DNA of 64,000 nt from Buxus sempervirens (taxonomy: Eukaryota > Streptophyta > Magnoliopsida > Buxales > Buxaceae), in assembly GCA_947561395.2 (NCBI GenBank), contig OX387183.1, forward strand, positions 30,492,853 through 30,556,852, written 5' to 3'. The notes under the pieces are model-generated. The model worked only from the letters and a program-made list of their open reading frames with translations, had not been told where the DNA came from and made no database searches. Shown here piece by piece: positions 21,858 to 33,663 of this stretch. A program made the position numbers and the translations under genes. Positions within the stretch are counted from its first letter, which is position 1. Every line of letters begins with the position of its first letter.

Positions 21858-22450
21858 GACCAGTTTGTGCATTGCTTTGTGGAGATACTCAACAAGCATG
21901 TGAACTGTTACCTTACAGTTGTTTATGGTGCAAATGATGCCGCTGAGCGGAGGCTATTGTGGAGACAGCTTCCCTTACTTGCTCCTACACAACCATGGAT
22001 ACTCATGGGTGACTTTAACTGCGTGCGATCTGCTTCAGAAAAGTTAGGGGGTAAAGAGATCAACCATGTTGCCACTGACGAGTTTAATGCGTGCATTGAT
22101 GAATGTGAAGTTGTTGAGCTCAAATCTAAAGGGTTATTTTATACATGGGCGAACCAAAGTGAGGGGCAAAGGCGTATCACATGCAGGTTGGATCGTGCTC
22201 TTGTCAATCTACCTTGGCACCACGCCATGTGCCCATCTGAAGTGCAAATCATGAATCCGGGCATATCTGATCACTCTCCATTGCTGGTATCAATTTTCTC
22301 TGATTGGAAGCAAGGTAAGAAGCCATTTAGATTCTTTAATTTTTGGGCTCAAAGGCCGGACTTCCTTCCTTTGGTTGAGGAAGCTTGGAAAGTAGAAGTG
22401 TTTGGCTCCCCAATGTTTCGAATTTCTAAGAAGCTTCAAGAAGTCAAGCT
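21858..22450 (+). pseudogene. LINE F ORF2, endonuclease C-terminal part
   Basis: The frame opens DQFVHCFVEI and includes VVYGANDAAERR, the catalytic-site motif GDFNCVRS, then KSKGLFYTWANQ, DRALVN and SDHSP, all conserved in the AP-endonuclease domain of L1 ORF2. The first ~80 residues (WNIRGLND, ETK) are missing by 5' truncation. It is open until LINE E's T-run at 22452, after KKLQEVK. Confidence 0.9.
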
Positions 22451-22568
22451 TTTTTTTTTTTTGGAATGTAAGGAGTTCGTATAGTATAAATGAGAAACTA
22501 TTTACAAGTACAGGAGTCTGACACGGCTCACATCAAAACAGAAAAAACAACCCTAAGGCATATAGTGC

Positions 22569-25500
22569 TTAGGTTACAAAAACTGGATTGATTCTCCAAT
22601 TAGCACATATTTCTCTGTTTTCCGGAGTGTCTTTTACACGCTCCTCTATGTGAGAGTGCCGCATGCTAACATCAGACACAATGAGCTGAATAATTTCCTC
22701 ATGTGGTAATGCATTGTTCTGGAATAGGCGTCTGTTCCTTTCTCTCCAAATATGGTAGACCACAGCTGCCATAGATACCTTTTTTATCCTCACTGGTAAG
22801 GATTTACCCTTCAAATTTTGGGAGGCCCACTGTATCTCATCCTCCCAACTAATGTGTTGTCTTCTAATGCAATTTAACCTCTGTATACTTTCCCATATTG
22901 TTCTTGATATCCGGCAAGAGAAAAAAAGATGATTCAGGTCCTCTACATGTGCTCTACAAAAAACACAATTTGAGGCCTGCAGGATATTCAGGTTAAGAAG
23001 AAGGCTCTGGGTGAGCAACCTTCCATGGAATGCCAACCAAAGTATAAAAGCTTGCCGCGGAATATTCTGATTAAACCACACAACATCATTCCAACTTACC
23101 TTCGGTGCTCTGGTACGCAAGTTCTCATAAGCTTCTTTGATGCTATACTCTCCTGATTTTGCTGGTTTCCACGTAATACTATCCAATTGGTTCTGATCAG
23201 GTCCTGGTAGCATGCTCAGATAGCTCCAAAGTTCCTGGAGTTCATGTGTAAGAGCCACTGGTGGGTTCCATGAGTTATCTTGGATAATCTCAGACACTCT
23301 TGAATGTAGAGGAAGACCTGTATCATACATTATCCTTCTACCATACTTCTGAAATAATGACCCCAAGGGGTGCCAATGGTCTAGCCAAAGCCATGTGTTC
23401 ACTCCATTCCGAACCTTGTAGTGCACTTGCTGGAAAAGTCTTGTTCTTTGCTTCAAGATCTTCCTCCAAATCCATGATGCTTTGACCGGAACCGGACAAC
23501 TCCAGATATTCCTACCTCTTAAAAGGTATGAGTTGGTCCACTCAACCCACAAAGATGCTTCTCCCTTAATAATACGCCACAAATGTTGAGTGATTGCCGC
23601 TTGGTTCCACTGCTGTAAATTAAGAATACCCAGTCCTCCTTCCTCTTTTGGTGAACAAATCCTTGCCTAGCTAATAGGGTTTATCTTCTTCCTTAGATCA
23701 GGACCAGCCCAAAAAAAACTTCTACAAAGGCTTTCAATTTCAGTAACAATCTTCTTTGGAAGTTGAAAGCTTGTCAACCAATACACAGCCGATGAGAACA
23801 ACATTGATTTGATGAGTTGAGTTCTACCTGCATATGACAGAAATCTTGCTTTCCAGCCTTGGATCTTTGCCTTAATCTTCAAAACAAGTGGCTCACAGTC
23901 CCTAGGTCTTAACCTAGATGTGATCAGTGGCAATCCCAAATACTTTATAGGTAGTGAGCCCAAAGGAATCTGAAATCTACTAGTAACCTGATCCTTCACG
24001 TCTTGGTCCATCGCACATGGGAACAGCATGCTTTTCTCCACATTCATATTGAGCCCTGTTATAGCAGCAAACTCATTCAAACTTTCAAAAATACAATTCA
24101 GTGATTGAACGTCTCCTTTAGAAAAGATCACCAAATCGTCGGCAAAACATAGTGCTTTGATATCTTGCTTTTTACATCTTGGGTGATAGCTGAATCCTTG
24201 TTGAGATTTCTTGCATAGGATACCCATCAAAAGCTCCATTATCAACACGAACAGATATGGCGACATCGGATCTCCTTGCCTTAGTCCTTTTGTGCCTTTA
24301 AAGAAACCCACCAGCGTACCATTCATATTCAATGAGTAAGAAGTAGTTGATACACACTCCATCACCCACCCAATGAACTTCCCCGGTATATTCATAGCTG
24401 CCATCAACAATGGGAGTACTTCCCAGTTCACCGAGTCATAAGCTTTCATTATATCCACCTTGATAGTGCTTCGTGGCTTCCCCTTCTGAAGGTGGTAATC
24501 ATGAACTAATTCTTGAGTGAGCATCACATTGTCTGAAATTTTCCTTCCAGGAATAAAAGCACTTTGTTGAGGACCCACCAGGTCACCTACTAGGTTCTTT
24601 AACCTGTTTGCAATGATTTTCGATATGCACTTATATATGGTATTCACACAAGATATAGGTCGGTAATCAGTTACCTTTGATGGGTTTTCGCACTTAGGCA
24701 CCAAGGTAAGCACAGTAGCATTTGATTGTTTAAGAAGCTTGGTAGAGATGAAGAAACTCTTGATAGCCCTTATGACATCCTGCCCTACCACATTCCATGC
24801 ACACTTGAACATCTTGGGAGTAAACCCATCAGGTCCAGGTGCCTTATCGTCTTTCAAACTGAACATGGTCTTCCTTATTTCCTCATCAGCTACTTCAGCA
24901 TTGAGCTCCTCCCTTTGGCTTTCAGAGATTCTCCTATGTATAAAGTTTTCCAACTCTCTTGAACTTCCTTGCCAATTTAGTTTTGTACCCCCCAAGGTTT
25001 CCTTGTAGTGCTGCTCAAATCTAACCTTAATCCTGTCCCAGTCAGTGACTTTGGTGCCATCCTCCTCATAGAGACTAACAATTCTGTTATGCTCCTGTCT
25101 CCCTACCAAGGACTTGTAGAAGAATTCAGTGTTAGCATCACCCAGCTTGAGCCATTGAATGCGAGACTTCTGTCTCAACTGTGCTTCGACATTCCTGGAC
25201 TTCTCTGCAAGTTTAGTCCTAAGCTCACTCTCATTTCTGAGCAGCTCCTGATTTAAAGGGTCAGCAAATAACTTCTCTTGACATTTCTGGAGTTGAAGCC
25301 TGCACTCATAGACTTGGGCTTCAAGGTTCTGAAATTTTCCTCTACTCCATTCCTTTAACTTCATCTTTAGATTCTTTAGCTTCTTATATAGGCAGTACAT
25401 AGGCTGACCTTCCACTTGGATGCCCCAAGCGTCCTTCACAATATCAATGAACTCACTGTGATCAGTCCAGAAATTGAAGAATTTGAACGGTTTTGGACCT

Positions 25501-26216
25501 TTGGACAAAGAATTAGTAACTGTGATTACCGCCGGGCTATGATCAGATATGTTTGGAGCAAGAAAATCCACCTCAGAACCTGCAAATTGGTGCATCCACT
25601 CATGATTTACCATGACTCTATCCATCTTACATTGTATTCTTCTATCACCTTCTGATCTATTGCTCCACGTGTATAAAAAGCCTTTACTCTTCAATTCAAG
25701 GAGCATACACTCGTCAATGAATCTGTTAAAATCCATAACAGCAGCTTCATGGATTGGTCTACCCCCTACTTTCTCATTAGAATTCCTTACACAGTTGAAA
25801 TCACCTACTACAATCCAAGGGCAGTTCGGAATTAATGCTTTCAGGTCATGCCACAGCGTTTTACGAAGCTCATATCCATTAGCTCCATACACAAAAGAGG
25901 CCACACACTGCTGATCTGTAGCCTTGAGGACAACTTGACAATGGATGACCTGATCAGAATTAAAGATTCTCTTAATATCAATTGTAATCGGGTTCCAACA
26001 TACCCACAGTCTTCCTTTTAAAGCACATGAATAGTTATCAATAGAGTTCCACCTAGGACAAATGGATGAGAGAATTAAGTTCTTGTTAATCTGCCGCACC
26101 TTTGTTTCTATAAGGCAAACCACATTCAGGTCATATCTATGAATTAAATCCTTCACTTCGTATCTTTTTGCGGGGTCATTCAACCCCCTGATGTTCCAGA
26201 CCCCCCACTTAATCAT
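22569..26216 (-). pseudogene. LINE E ORF2: endonuclease, RT, zf-RVT; one stop
   Basis: About 1215 codons. The N-terminal endonuclease starts MIKWGVWNIRGLNDPAK with ETK (Glu37), GDFNCVRN near 25800 and SDHSP. A linker (EKSRNVEAQLRQKSRIQWL) leads to RT: KAPGPDGF near 24830, YRPISCVNT, SAFIPGRK, KVDIMKAYDSVNW, GLRQGDPMSPYLF and FADD near 24140. zf-RVT follows with CVFCRAHVED...HLFFSC near 22950. The single defect is TAG at 23667-23669 in NPIS-W-ARICSPKEEGGLG, where Trp is expected. The start ATG lies inside the ORF1 end (ATGATTAA overlap), suggesting translation by termination and reinitiation. Confidence 0.93.
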
Positions 26217-27679
26217 GGATCTTAAGTGGTATGTTCTTCATCTTCTGCACAGCAGAAATCTCAGCTCCTTTGGAGTATGCTTTCCCTTTGGCTGCCTTCA
26301 TTTCAACTTCATCCACAAGGATACCCTTCTTCTTCTTTTTCCTACTTCTCTTACCTTCACTACCTGAGGATTCCAACACCTCCTCACTAGTGTGATTCTC
26401 CAGAACTGAAAATCTGGTTGGGCTCTCAATCCCAGATAGACTTCCTTGACATAGCCCGGCCACTGCAGGATCAGAATTATTCTGTATTTGTACCCTTTCA
26501 TTCTCCACTACATTATCCACATCAGGCACCTCCGAACATTCTTCCACTCTAGGTTCTGTAGTTGCCACAGTAGGCATCTCTACCGCCCTATCCACAAGCC
26601 ATATCCCTTGTAGGTTCGTTTGGTATTGTTCCTTCATGTTCAGCATTATCATTCCTACCCACGACTGAAAGGTTCCCTGAAGTGTTGTTCACATGCTCCG
26701 AGATAGATGGGCGTAGATCAGCATCTATGTCCACCCTTTTCCCTGTTGGTTTCCAGACTTGAGTGGGTGCCTTGGGGCACTTTGCTAACCCATGTCCAAA
26801 TACTTTGCAATTTGTGCAGCATAGAGGCTTCCACAGGTACTCCACTTCGATTTCCAACACTTTCTCTGCAGACTTAAGAAGAAGCTTTCCAGGTAGTTCA
26901 CTCCCAGCTTCAATTTCAACACACACCTTAGCATAGCTGATACGAGTCCTCTTTTCTGTGTTTTCATCCATAAACAATGGAACTCCTACACCACTAGCAA
27001 TATGTCCAATGCCTTTAACAGTCCAGAATTCTAAAGGGATATTAAACATCTTGATCCATATTGGGATTTTCTTGAGCTCAGACTTGATAAATTGCATTCC
27101 AGGTTGCCACTCCTTCAACACCATTAACCGACCACCTATATGCCAAGGGCCTGCCTCAAGCACTCTGTGCTTCATCTGAACATCAGAGAACCTGAAAATG
27201 AGGAATCCTTCATCATTTGTATTGGTTTCCACAGAGCTGCCCCATATCTTTCCCACAATTGACTTTACCACAGCAAAAGGCACTTTCCTATCGATAAAGT
27301 GACCAACAAGACATCCCTCCCAAGACTTTATGCCTTCTTCCACCACCTCCGTCGAGGGAGAGATGACCGGCACTCCATCAGAGAAAGATGGGGCAAAGAA
27401 CTCTAGCTTTGATCTGGCGAACGCCTTATCTACAAACAACGTATTCCACTGTCTAGTGGAAGAGAAGCCTCTCTTTGCAGCGAGCGAACCTGCAGTATTA
27501 TCCTTTTGCTGATAGTCACTCCCGCTCCCCACCATTAAACCACTCGGGTTAACGTTCTGGCTCGGGTTGGGGTTGGCCTCAAAAGCATATCCAGGATCCG
27601 GGTGAGAAGAAGCATTTTCGGTTTGGCCCGGGTGAGCAATTGGCGGAAAATTTGAATTTGAAAGGTCAAAACCAGACAT
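26209..27679 (-). pseudogene. LINE E ORF1: DUF4283-type RNA-binding protein, frameshifted
   Basis: Starts MSGFDLSNSNFPP at 27679. The central region (WEGCLVGHFIDRK, GPWHIGGRLMVLKEWQPGM, KKIPIWIKMFNIPLEFW, GVPLFMDENTEKRTRISYAKVCVEIE) is the DUF4283 domain of plant LINE ORF1. It is followed by the zinc knuckle CTNCKVFGHGLAKC (CxxCx4Hx4C). A frameshift between about 26650 and 26590 moves the acidic and basic C-terminus (SRKKKKKGILVDEVEMK) into another frame, ending TAA at 26209. ORF1 binds the element's RNA; its loss would disable the copy in cis. Confidence 0.9.
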
Positions 27680-28640
27680 GGTTTTGATGGATCAGAAAAC
27701 CATCACACCTGACTGCAAACCCGGCCAAAAAACCACCTCCAACAACCAACACGAACCTTCACTTGCTCAGGCAATGAACTGCCTTGCTCCACGATCACTC
27801 CAAAAAACTATGCTCCACCTCTGCAAACAGTATCTCCACGACCTCCTCCGAAAACCACGAATGCAGCACGAACACAAACCGGAACCTTCGAGCAGAGCTT
27901 GGAACCTCACGAACAGAAAGCCTCACGACCAGATCCAGATCCAGATGCTCACGACCAGATCCAGATGATCAGGACCAGATCCAGGCTCAAAAAGCCTTGC
28001 AGCGAGACTTACTTGCTCACGGAACCTTGATACCTCCTCAAAGCTCCCAGAGAACTTGCTTCAAACGTACTAGAAACTTGCTACACTCAAAACGAATCAC
28101 TGCCCGAGCTTCAACTCCTTGGATGCACCACGAGCCCGGAACGCCAGAAACTCAGACCTCCATGACGAGCCAAAACACCTGCTCCGCACTCAGAACCTTG
28201 CTCCTCACATCCACGACAATGACGACCTCACAGCCCAGAGCATGCACGACCACGAGCAACACACCACGAACCACGAACAAGCACTCCAGAACCAAGAAAG
28301 CCACGGTCGGCAGTATGCCGGCGAGAGCCCTCCCAAGTCGCCCTAGCTCCAAGTCACCCTCCAAAGAATGTTAACAAAGGCTTGCAAACAGTGAAGGACA
28401 CGAACAGTGGTGGTCACGAACAGCACCTTCGAAATAGCATGGGAAAACTTGGAATGCCCACGAACAGTATAGAAACTCCCCACGAATAATAAATCCACGA
28501 ACAATAATAAGGAATAGACAATCCACGAACAATAATAAAACCACGAACAATAAAGGAATCCCACGAAAAGAAACGCCACAAGCAGAACAAGACGAAGCAC
28601 TCCCACGAATAAGAGATCCCCACAGACAAGAATCCCCAAG
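27680..28640 (-). promoter_or_regulatory. LINE E 5' UTR with TTCGTGG-type repeats
   Basis: Non-coding, about 960 bp. On the minus strand it is full of TTCGTGG and ATTGTTCGTGG words (plus strand CCACGAACAATAATAA at 28495-28550). The same words fill the 5' UTRs of G, I, M and S. By analogy with other L1 elements this region should hold the internal promoter. I see no TATA box I would trust. Open frames on the plus strand at 27678-28374 are antisense by-products. Confidence 0.6.
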
Positions 28641-28653
28641 AGAAGTCAAGCTT

Positions 28654-30427
28654 AAACTCAAGGAATGGAGCACTCGACTGAATTTTGCTCAAATCTCATC
28701 TCATGTCCATCATGCTAGGCTGCGTCTTGAACAGGTCCAGAAGCAATTGCATGATGAACCCCAAAATACCACCCTTGCTCAACTCCAGACCTCACTAAGG
28801 CAGCAACTTTACCACTTATTAAGATGTGAGGAATCTCAACTCAGAGAAAAGTCAAGGGTTCAATGGTTGGCAGAAGGTGATAGCAACTCCACTTTCTTTC
28901 ATAATGCCTTAAAATCAAGAAGAGCCCTTAATAATTTTTCCAGCATTTTCACTGAAGAAGGCCACAAGTTGACCAAGCAAAAGGATGTTTCGGATCACAT
29001 TGTCAAGCACTTTTAAGACAACTTGGGTACAGTTGAGAATTGTCACCTTGATGGCATGCCTTCCTTTTCCACATGTCTTACCCAAGATCAGAAATGCCAG
29101 CTTGAGGAGGAGGTTACTCGTGAAGAAGTTAAAGCCACGATTTTCTCATTAAAAGATGATAAGGCTCCTGGCCCTGACGGCTTTACACCTCACTTCTTCA
29201 AGAGGTGCTGGGATATTGTGGGTGAGGACACACTGGAAGCGGTGCTAAGTTTTTTCAAAGATGGATCCTTGCTGAAACAGTGGAATACCACAGCTATTTC
29301 CCTTGTGCCAAAATGTTCCAGCCCAAGTAAGGTCTCCGACTATAGGCCTATTTCATGTGTCAATACTCTTTACAAGTGCATTTCAAAAATCATTGCAAAT
29401 AGGCTCAAAAGAATTGTTGGTGATATTGTTGGAAATTACCAGTCAGCTTTCATCCCAGGGCGGGGTATCTCTGAGAATGTGCTTCTTGCCCATGAATTAT
29501 TACATAACTATCACCTGCATGGTCCTCATAGAAAATGTGCTCTCAAAGTGGACATTCGTAAAGCTTTCGACTCGATCTCATGGGATTGCATTAGGGAGAT
29601 GCTGCATGTCTTACAATTCCCAAGTAAGTTTGTTCGCTGGATAATGGAGTGTGTAACTACTCCAACTTTTTGAGTGATGATAAATGGTTCTCTCTGCGGT
29701 TTCTTTAAGGGAGCTAAAGGGCTACGGCAGGGTGATCCTATGTCTCCATACCTTTTTGTGCTGGTGATGGAGATTTTTCATATGATACTGCAGCGAAACA
29801 CTACCCATGGCTTTACTTATCACTACAGATGTGAGGCCATAGGCCTTAAGTTGCTATGCTTTGCAGATGATCTATTTATGTTCTCTAAGGCTGACATTTC
29901 CTCCTTGCAGTGCATTCTCAACTCCCTCCATGAGTTCCAACAACTCACGGGGCTTCATTTAAACAAGCAGAAGAGTTCCATATATCTCAGCGGTGTGGAC
30001 CATGCCATGAAAATTGAGCTTGGTACATTCACAGGAATTCCTCATGGAGATCTGCCTGTTAGGTATCTTGGACTCCCTCTCTTTACTTCCAAGCTATCAA
30101 GGAGAGATTGTGAGCTCCTCATTAACCAGGTTAAGTCCAAGGCTCAATCTTGGAAGGGACGTTGCCTCTCCTATGCGGGTAAGCTTACTCTCATTAAAGC
30201 TGTCTTGTTCTCTATCAAGGTTCATTGGCTCTCTTCTTTCATCATCCCTAAAGGAGTTATTATAGAATTGGAAAAGATTGCCGGGAGGTTTCTTTGGTCG
30301 GGACCTGATCTCAAACGGAAAATGAACCCCATTAGCTGGAAAATCATTTGTGCTCCAAAAAAGGAGGGTGGCCTTGGGTTACTCCACTTGAGTACATGGA
30401 ATAAAGCAGCAACGATGAAGCATATAT
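28654..30427 (+). pseudogene. LINE F ORF2, linker and reverse transcriptase
   Basis: Continues from 22450 with LKEWSTRLNFAQ and EKSRVQWLAEGDSNSTFF, then KAPGPDGFTPHFF (29161), YRPISCVNTLYKCISKI, SAFIPGRGI, KVDIRKAFDSISW, GLRQGDPMSPYLF, FADD at 29870-29881 and YLGLPLFTSKLS. Stops at 29014-29016 (TAA, where relatives have Gln) and 29671-29673 (TGA, where relatives have Ser) break it. The RT active site is otherwise intact. G interrupts it after TMKHI. Confidence 0.9.
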
Positions 30428-32130
30428 AGTTGTTTGCGCCTGGAGGTGAAGTGGTGGTCCGTGAGCAGCACTTGGTGTTTCTGTTTCGTGAGCTGCAGTT
30501 GGAGGTGTTAGTGTGTCGCTTCGCCTGGAGGTTTTGGGAGTAGCACCTGGAGGTGATTGTGTGCAGCACTTGGTGTTGAAGCAAGTGCTGCTGGAGGTTT
30601 GTGAGTAGGGACATCTGTAGGTGTTGAGAGCCACACCTGGAGGTCTTGATAGCAGCACCTGGCGTCGGAAGCAGGTGCTGTTGGAGTTGTTAGTGAGCTG
30701 GAGCTTCTGGAGGGGTTCGTGAACAACACCTATAGTTGTTTGCGCTCGTTCGTGAGCAACACTTGGAGGTTGCGAAGGAAGCAGGTGCTGTTGGAGTCGG
30801 AAGCAGGTGCTGTTGGAGTTGATAGCAGCACCTGGCGTCGGAAGCAGGTGCTGTCGGAGTTGTTAGTGAGCTGGAGCTTTTGGAGGGGTTCGTGAACAAC
30901 ACCTATAGTGTTTTACGCTCGTTCGTGAACAACACCTTTAGTTGATTAGTGAGATTCGCGAAGGCTGCATGTGAGGTTCGCGAAGGTCGTAGGTTCCGAC
31001 CTGCTCTCGTTCGCCGTCTCTTGCCGGCGACCTCGTTTCCGACAGTAAGCTGTTTTTGCTTGATTGTTGCTCGTGGATTGTCCGGGGATTTACTGGTGTT
31101 ATTGTTATCGATGGAGGTATTGGTTGCTGAAGTTATTGGCTGGAGTCTTTACTCGTCGACTGTCCGTGAACTTGCTAGTGGAAGTGCGCGGGGGTTTCTT
31201 ATCGTTGAACTCAGCAAGTGGTTAACGGCACTTAGTTTGGCATGTTGTCCTTCTGTTTGTGGATCTATTCTGTTCGTGGAGCACTTGTTGTCTATGCTCT
31301 ACTCTGGCGTGGTTTTCCTCTCTCCGTGAAGTTCTTGGCCGTGGGTCTTTATCCCCGTGAATTTTATTTCCAGTCTCGGAGTACCTATCTGTGGGTTTCT
31401 CTTGCCAAGTTCTGTTCGTGGGAGTCTTTTGCAAAGGTCTGAGCGTGGTGATTAGTGTGTGAGATTATCCGCGGATTTCACCTCCGCTGTTCGTGTCTCT
31501 GGTAGTGGTTCGTGATTTTTGTTCGTGGTTCTCCGTGGGTTCTGCTCGTGAAGTTGCCTGATCGTGATCATCCCTTATTATTGGTCGTGGTTTATTATAG
31601 TTTGTGGAAGTTTCTGGTTTTTGTTCGTGGGCATTTCTAAGTTTTTCGTCCTCAGTGTCTCTATCATTTGTCTCTGGTCCTGGGGTTCTTACCGGTGGTC
31701 CATTTTCGTGGAGTATCTGTAACTGTTCGTGGAGTTTCTATTCAGATTATTGGTTACAGACCTATTTCTGCTGTTCGTAGCTATTTGTTGTCGTTATCTT
31801 CTGTAACTGTTGCGGAGCTTCTGGTCGTGGTTGTTATCTGTGAGGAGTAGCTGCTCGAGGGAAACTGGTTGAGGTCTGGTTGTTCTTAATCGGTGGTCGT
31901 GGGAAGAGGTGCTGCTGTGGGGGGTTAATTTGTGGCTTTGTCTGGCCTGCTCTGTGGTGTAGAGTGTTCGGGGTATCTTCTTGATCCGGTGGATCTGCTC
32001 CGGCAACTTTCTGGTTCGATTCAGTGGAGATTGAACCGGGGTTTTTTCTGGTTTCTCTGGCTCATCCTAGATTGGGCAGTGGCGGGCTTCCTCTGTTGGA
32101 TTTTGAATTTTGGCTGGGCGTAAGTCAGAA
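30428..32130 (+). promoter_or_regulatory. LINE G 5' UTR with a 173-bp direct repeat
   Basis: A 1.7-kb leader. The block beginning GGCGTCGGAAGCAGGTGCTG at 30661 recurs at 30834 with few differences over about 100 bp (GAGCTGGAGCTT, GGGGTTCGTGAACAACACC, CTCGTTCGTGA), a 173-bp period. Shorter GCAGCACTTGG and CACCTGGAGG words fill 30430-30660. Further on come many TTCGTGG, CCGTGG and GTTCGTGA words (31480-31800). Repeated monomers in an L1 5' UTR suggest a promoter; that role is inferred. Confidence 0.65.
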
Positions 32131-33663
32131 ATGGCTGCTGCCGTGCTGGGGGAGTCTTCTTCTGATTTAATTTCTAAGAAAGACTTCTTACCTGATCAGG
32201 ATCTGGTAGGTCAACAACAAGAGCATATGTGTCGGGATGATACCAATGTTGGTAATCAATTCGGAGGACTGTCTGAACCTCAGTTTCCGCCTTTGGAAAA
32301 GTCTTGCCATCAAGGCAGAGAGTCTTACACTGAAGCAGGAGCTGTAGGTGAGACTGCTCCGCCTGTTTGTGCAGAACCAATGGAAAACCAATGGAAGGCT
32401 GGCATGGTACAGCAAGGAAACAAAAGATGGTCGTCCTTATTTGGTAACAATGTAAATGCCAGGGCAAAGATGCTTTATGTTGAACCTCAGGTTGTCGAAG
32501 GTAAAGTAATTGTAACTCCTCCACAGCAAGTTACTGAAGATGGTATTAAACAGTGGGAAGGGAGCATTGTTGGGCATTTCCTTGATAAAGACTTGCCATT
32601 TCCGGTAGTAAGAAGCCTGGCTGAGAAGCTATGGGGCAGATTGGGGCCTGTCCAGGTGTCTGCTGTTGGGAGAGGTTTTTTTGTGTTCAAGTTCAGTAAC
32701 CATGAGATGCGTGAGAAAGTGCTGCAGGGGGCTCCATGGCATCTTGGGGGGAGACTTATGATATTAAGGGAGTGGGAACCTAACATGCAATTCGTCAAAG
32801 CTAAGCTTACAAAGGTTCCAATGTGGATTAAACTTTATAATATCCCTATGGAGTATTGGTCACCTGAAGGTTTAAGCATCATAGCAAGTGGAGTTGGGAA
32901 ACCTCTCTTCATGGATCGTCAAACTGAGAACAAGACCAGGTTGGGTTTTGCTAAAGTTTGTGTGGAGATGGACGTGGATTGCCAATGCCCTGATAAAATT
33001 TTTATTAATACTTTTGGGGATGAGTCGAATGTTGTTGATGATGTGCAAATTGATGTTGAGTATATATGGAAGCCGTTGAAATGTGGTCATTGTAAGACTT
33101 TTGGTCACTCGGAAAACACTTGTAGAAGACCTAAGAAGGCTGTTTGGATACCATCCCACCAGGTAAATAAGGATGCTGGTAATGCAAGCAAGGAGGGTCA
33201 CATTTCGGATTATCCAAATCTGGATGATGGAAGTGCAAAGTGCATGGAGGACAAAGAAACACAAGAGACACAAGTGGGAGACAAGGCTCAGGCGGATCAG
33301 TGGCGAGTGATTAAGGCCAAAGGCAAAGAGGTATTGGTTGAGCTGGCCTCTTCCCCACCTCAAATTGGTGATGCGGAAGATGAAGGGTCGAAAACCTCTA
33401 CATCTGCAGATGATAGATTATCTAGTAATGAATCGATTGTTCCTGAATCTCTTACCCATGAAGATATCAATGTGGAAAACAAATTTGAAGGGTTGGGGGA
33501 TGCTGATGATGTAGTGTCAACAAGGAGCTCATTGAAGAAGAAACACAAGAGGAAGAAGAAGATCCTAGTTGATGAGATAGCAATGAAACTAGCTAAAAGT
33601 AAGAAAGGTTTTGGTGACCCAAGGGGAGCTAAGGGGCTGGGTGAGGGAGCTGATTTCCTATGA
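32131..33663 (+). CDS. LINE G ORF1: DUF4283-type RNA-binding protein with CCHC knuckle
   Basis: An intact frame of 510 residues from ATG 32131 (MAAAVLGESSSD); the frame is open slightly upstream without an ATG. Domains: a variable N-terminus (1-90), the DUF4283-like region (about 95-275: WEGSIVGHFLDKD, GAPWHLGGRLMILREWEPNM, KVPMWIKLYNIPMEYW, GKPLFMDRQTENKTRLGFAKVCVEMD), then CGHCKTFGHSENTC (CxxCx4Hx4C), an acidic spacer and a Lys-rich tail (KKKHKRKKKILVDEIAMK) that is the ORF1 C-terminal signature in this family. The stop TGA at 33661-33663 overlaps the ORF2 ATG. It looks translatable. Confidence 0.93.
   Translation: MAAAVLGESSSDLISKKDFLPDQDLVGQQQEHMCRDDTNVGNQFGGLSEPQFPPLEKSCHQGRESYTEAGAVGETAPPVCAEPMENQWKAGMVQQGNKRWSSLFGNNVNARAKMLYVEPQVVEGKVIVTPPQQVTEDGIKQWEGSIVGHFLDKDLPFPVVRSLAEKLWGRLGPVQVSAVGRGFFVFKFSNHEMREKVLQGAPWHLGGRLMILREWEPNMQFVKAKLTKVPMWIKLYNIPMEYWSPEGLSIIASGVGKPLFMDRQTENKTRLGFAKVCVEMDVDCQCPDKIFINTFGDESNVVDDVQIDVEYIWKPLKCGHCKTFGHSENTCRRPKKAVWIPSHQVNKDAGNASKEGHISDYPNLDDGSAKCMEDKETQETQVGDKAQADQWRVIKAKGKEVLVELASSPPQIGDAEDEGSKTSTSADDRLSSNESIVPESLTHEDINVENKFEGLGDADDVVSTRSSLKKKHKRKKKILVDEIAMKLAKSKKGFGDPRGAKGLGEGADFL

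Larger units (their letters stand above)
22452..28640 (-). mobile_element. LINE E, near full-length L1-type element in F
   Basis: A complete minus-strand element of about 6.2 kb: 5' UTR (28640-27680), ORF1 (27679-26209), ORF2 (26216-22569), 3' UTR and poly(A), seen as a T-run from 22452. It is flanked by the 13-bp duplication AGAAGTCAAGCTT. Only one stop in ORF2 and one frameshift in ORF1 were found, so it is a young or lightly damaged copy. Confidence 0.93.

Noticed and set aside
27678-28374. Plus-strand open frames rich in His, Thr and Ser
   Set aside because: They are antisense to the LINE E leader and have no recognisable domain; composition comes from CACGA-type words.
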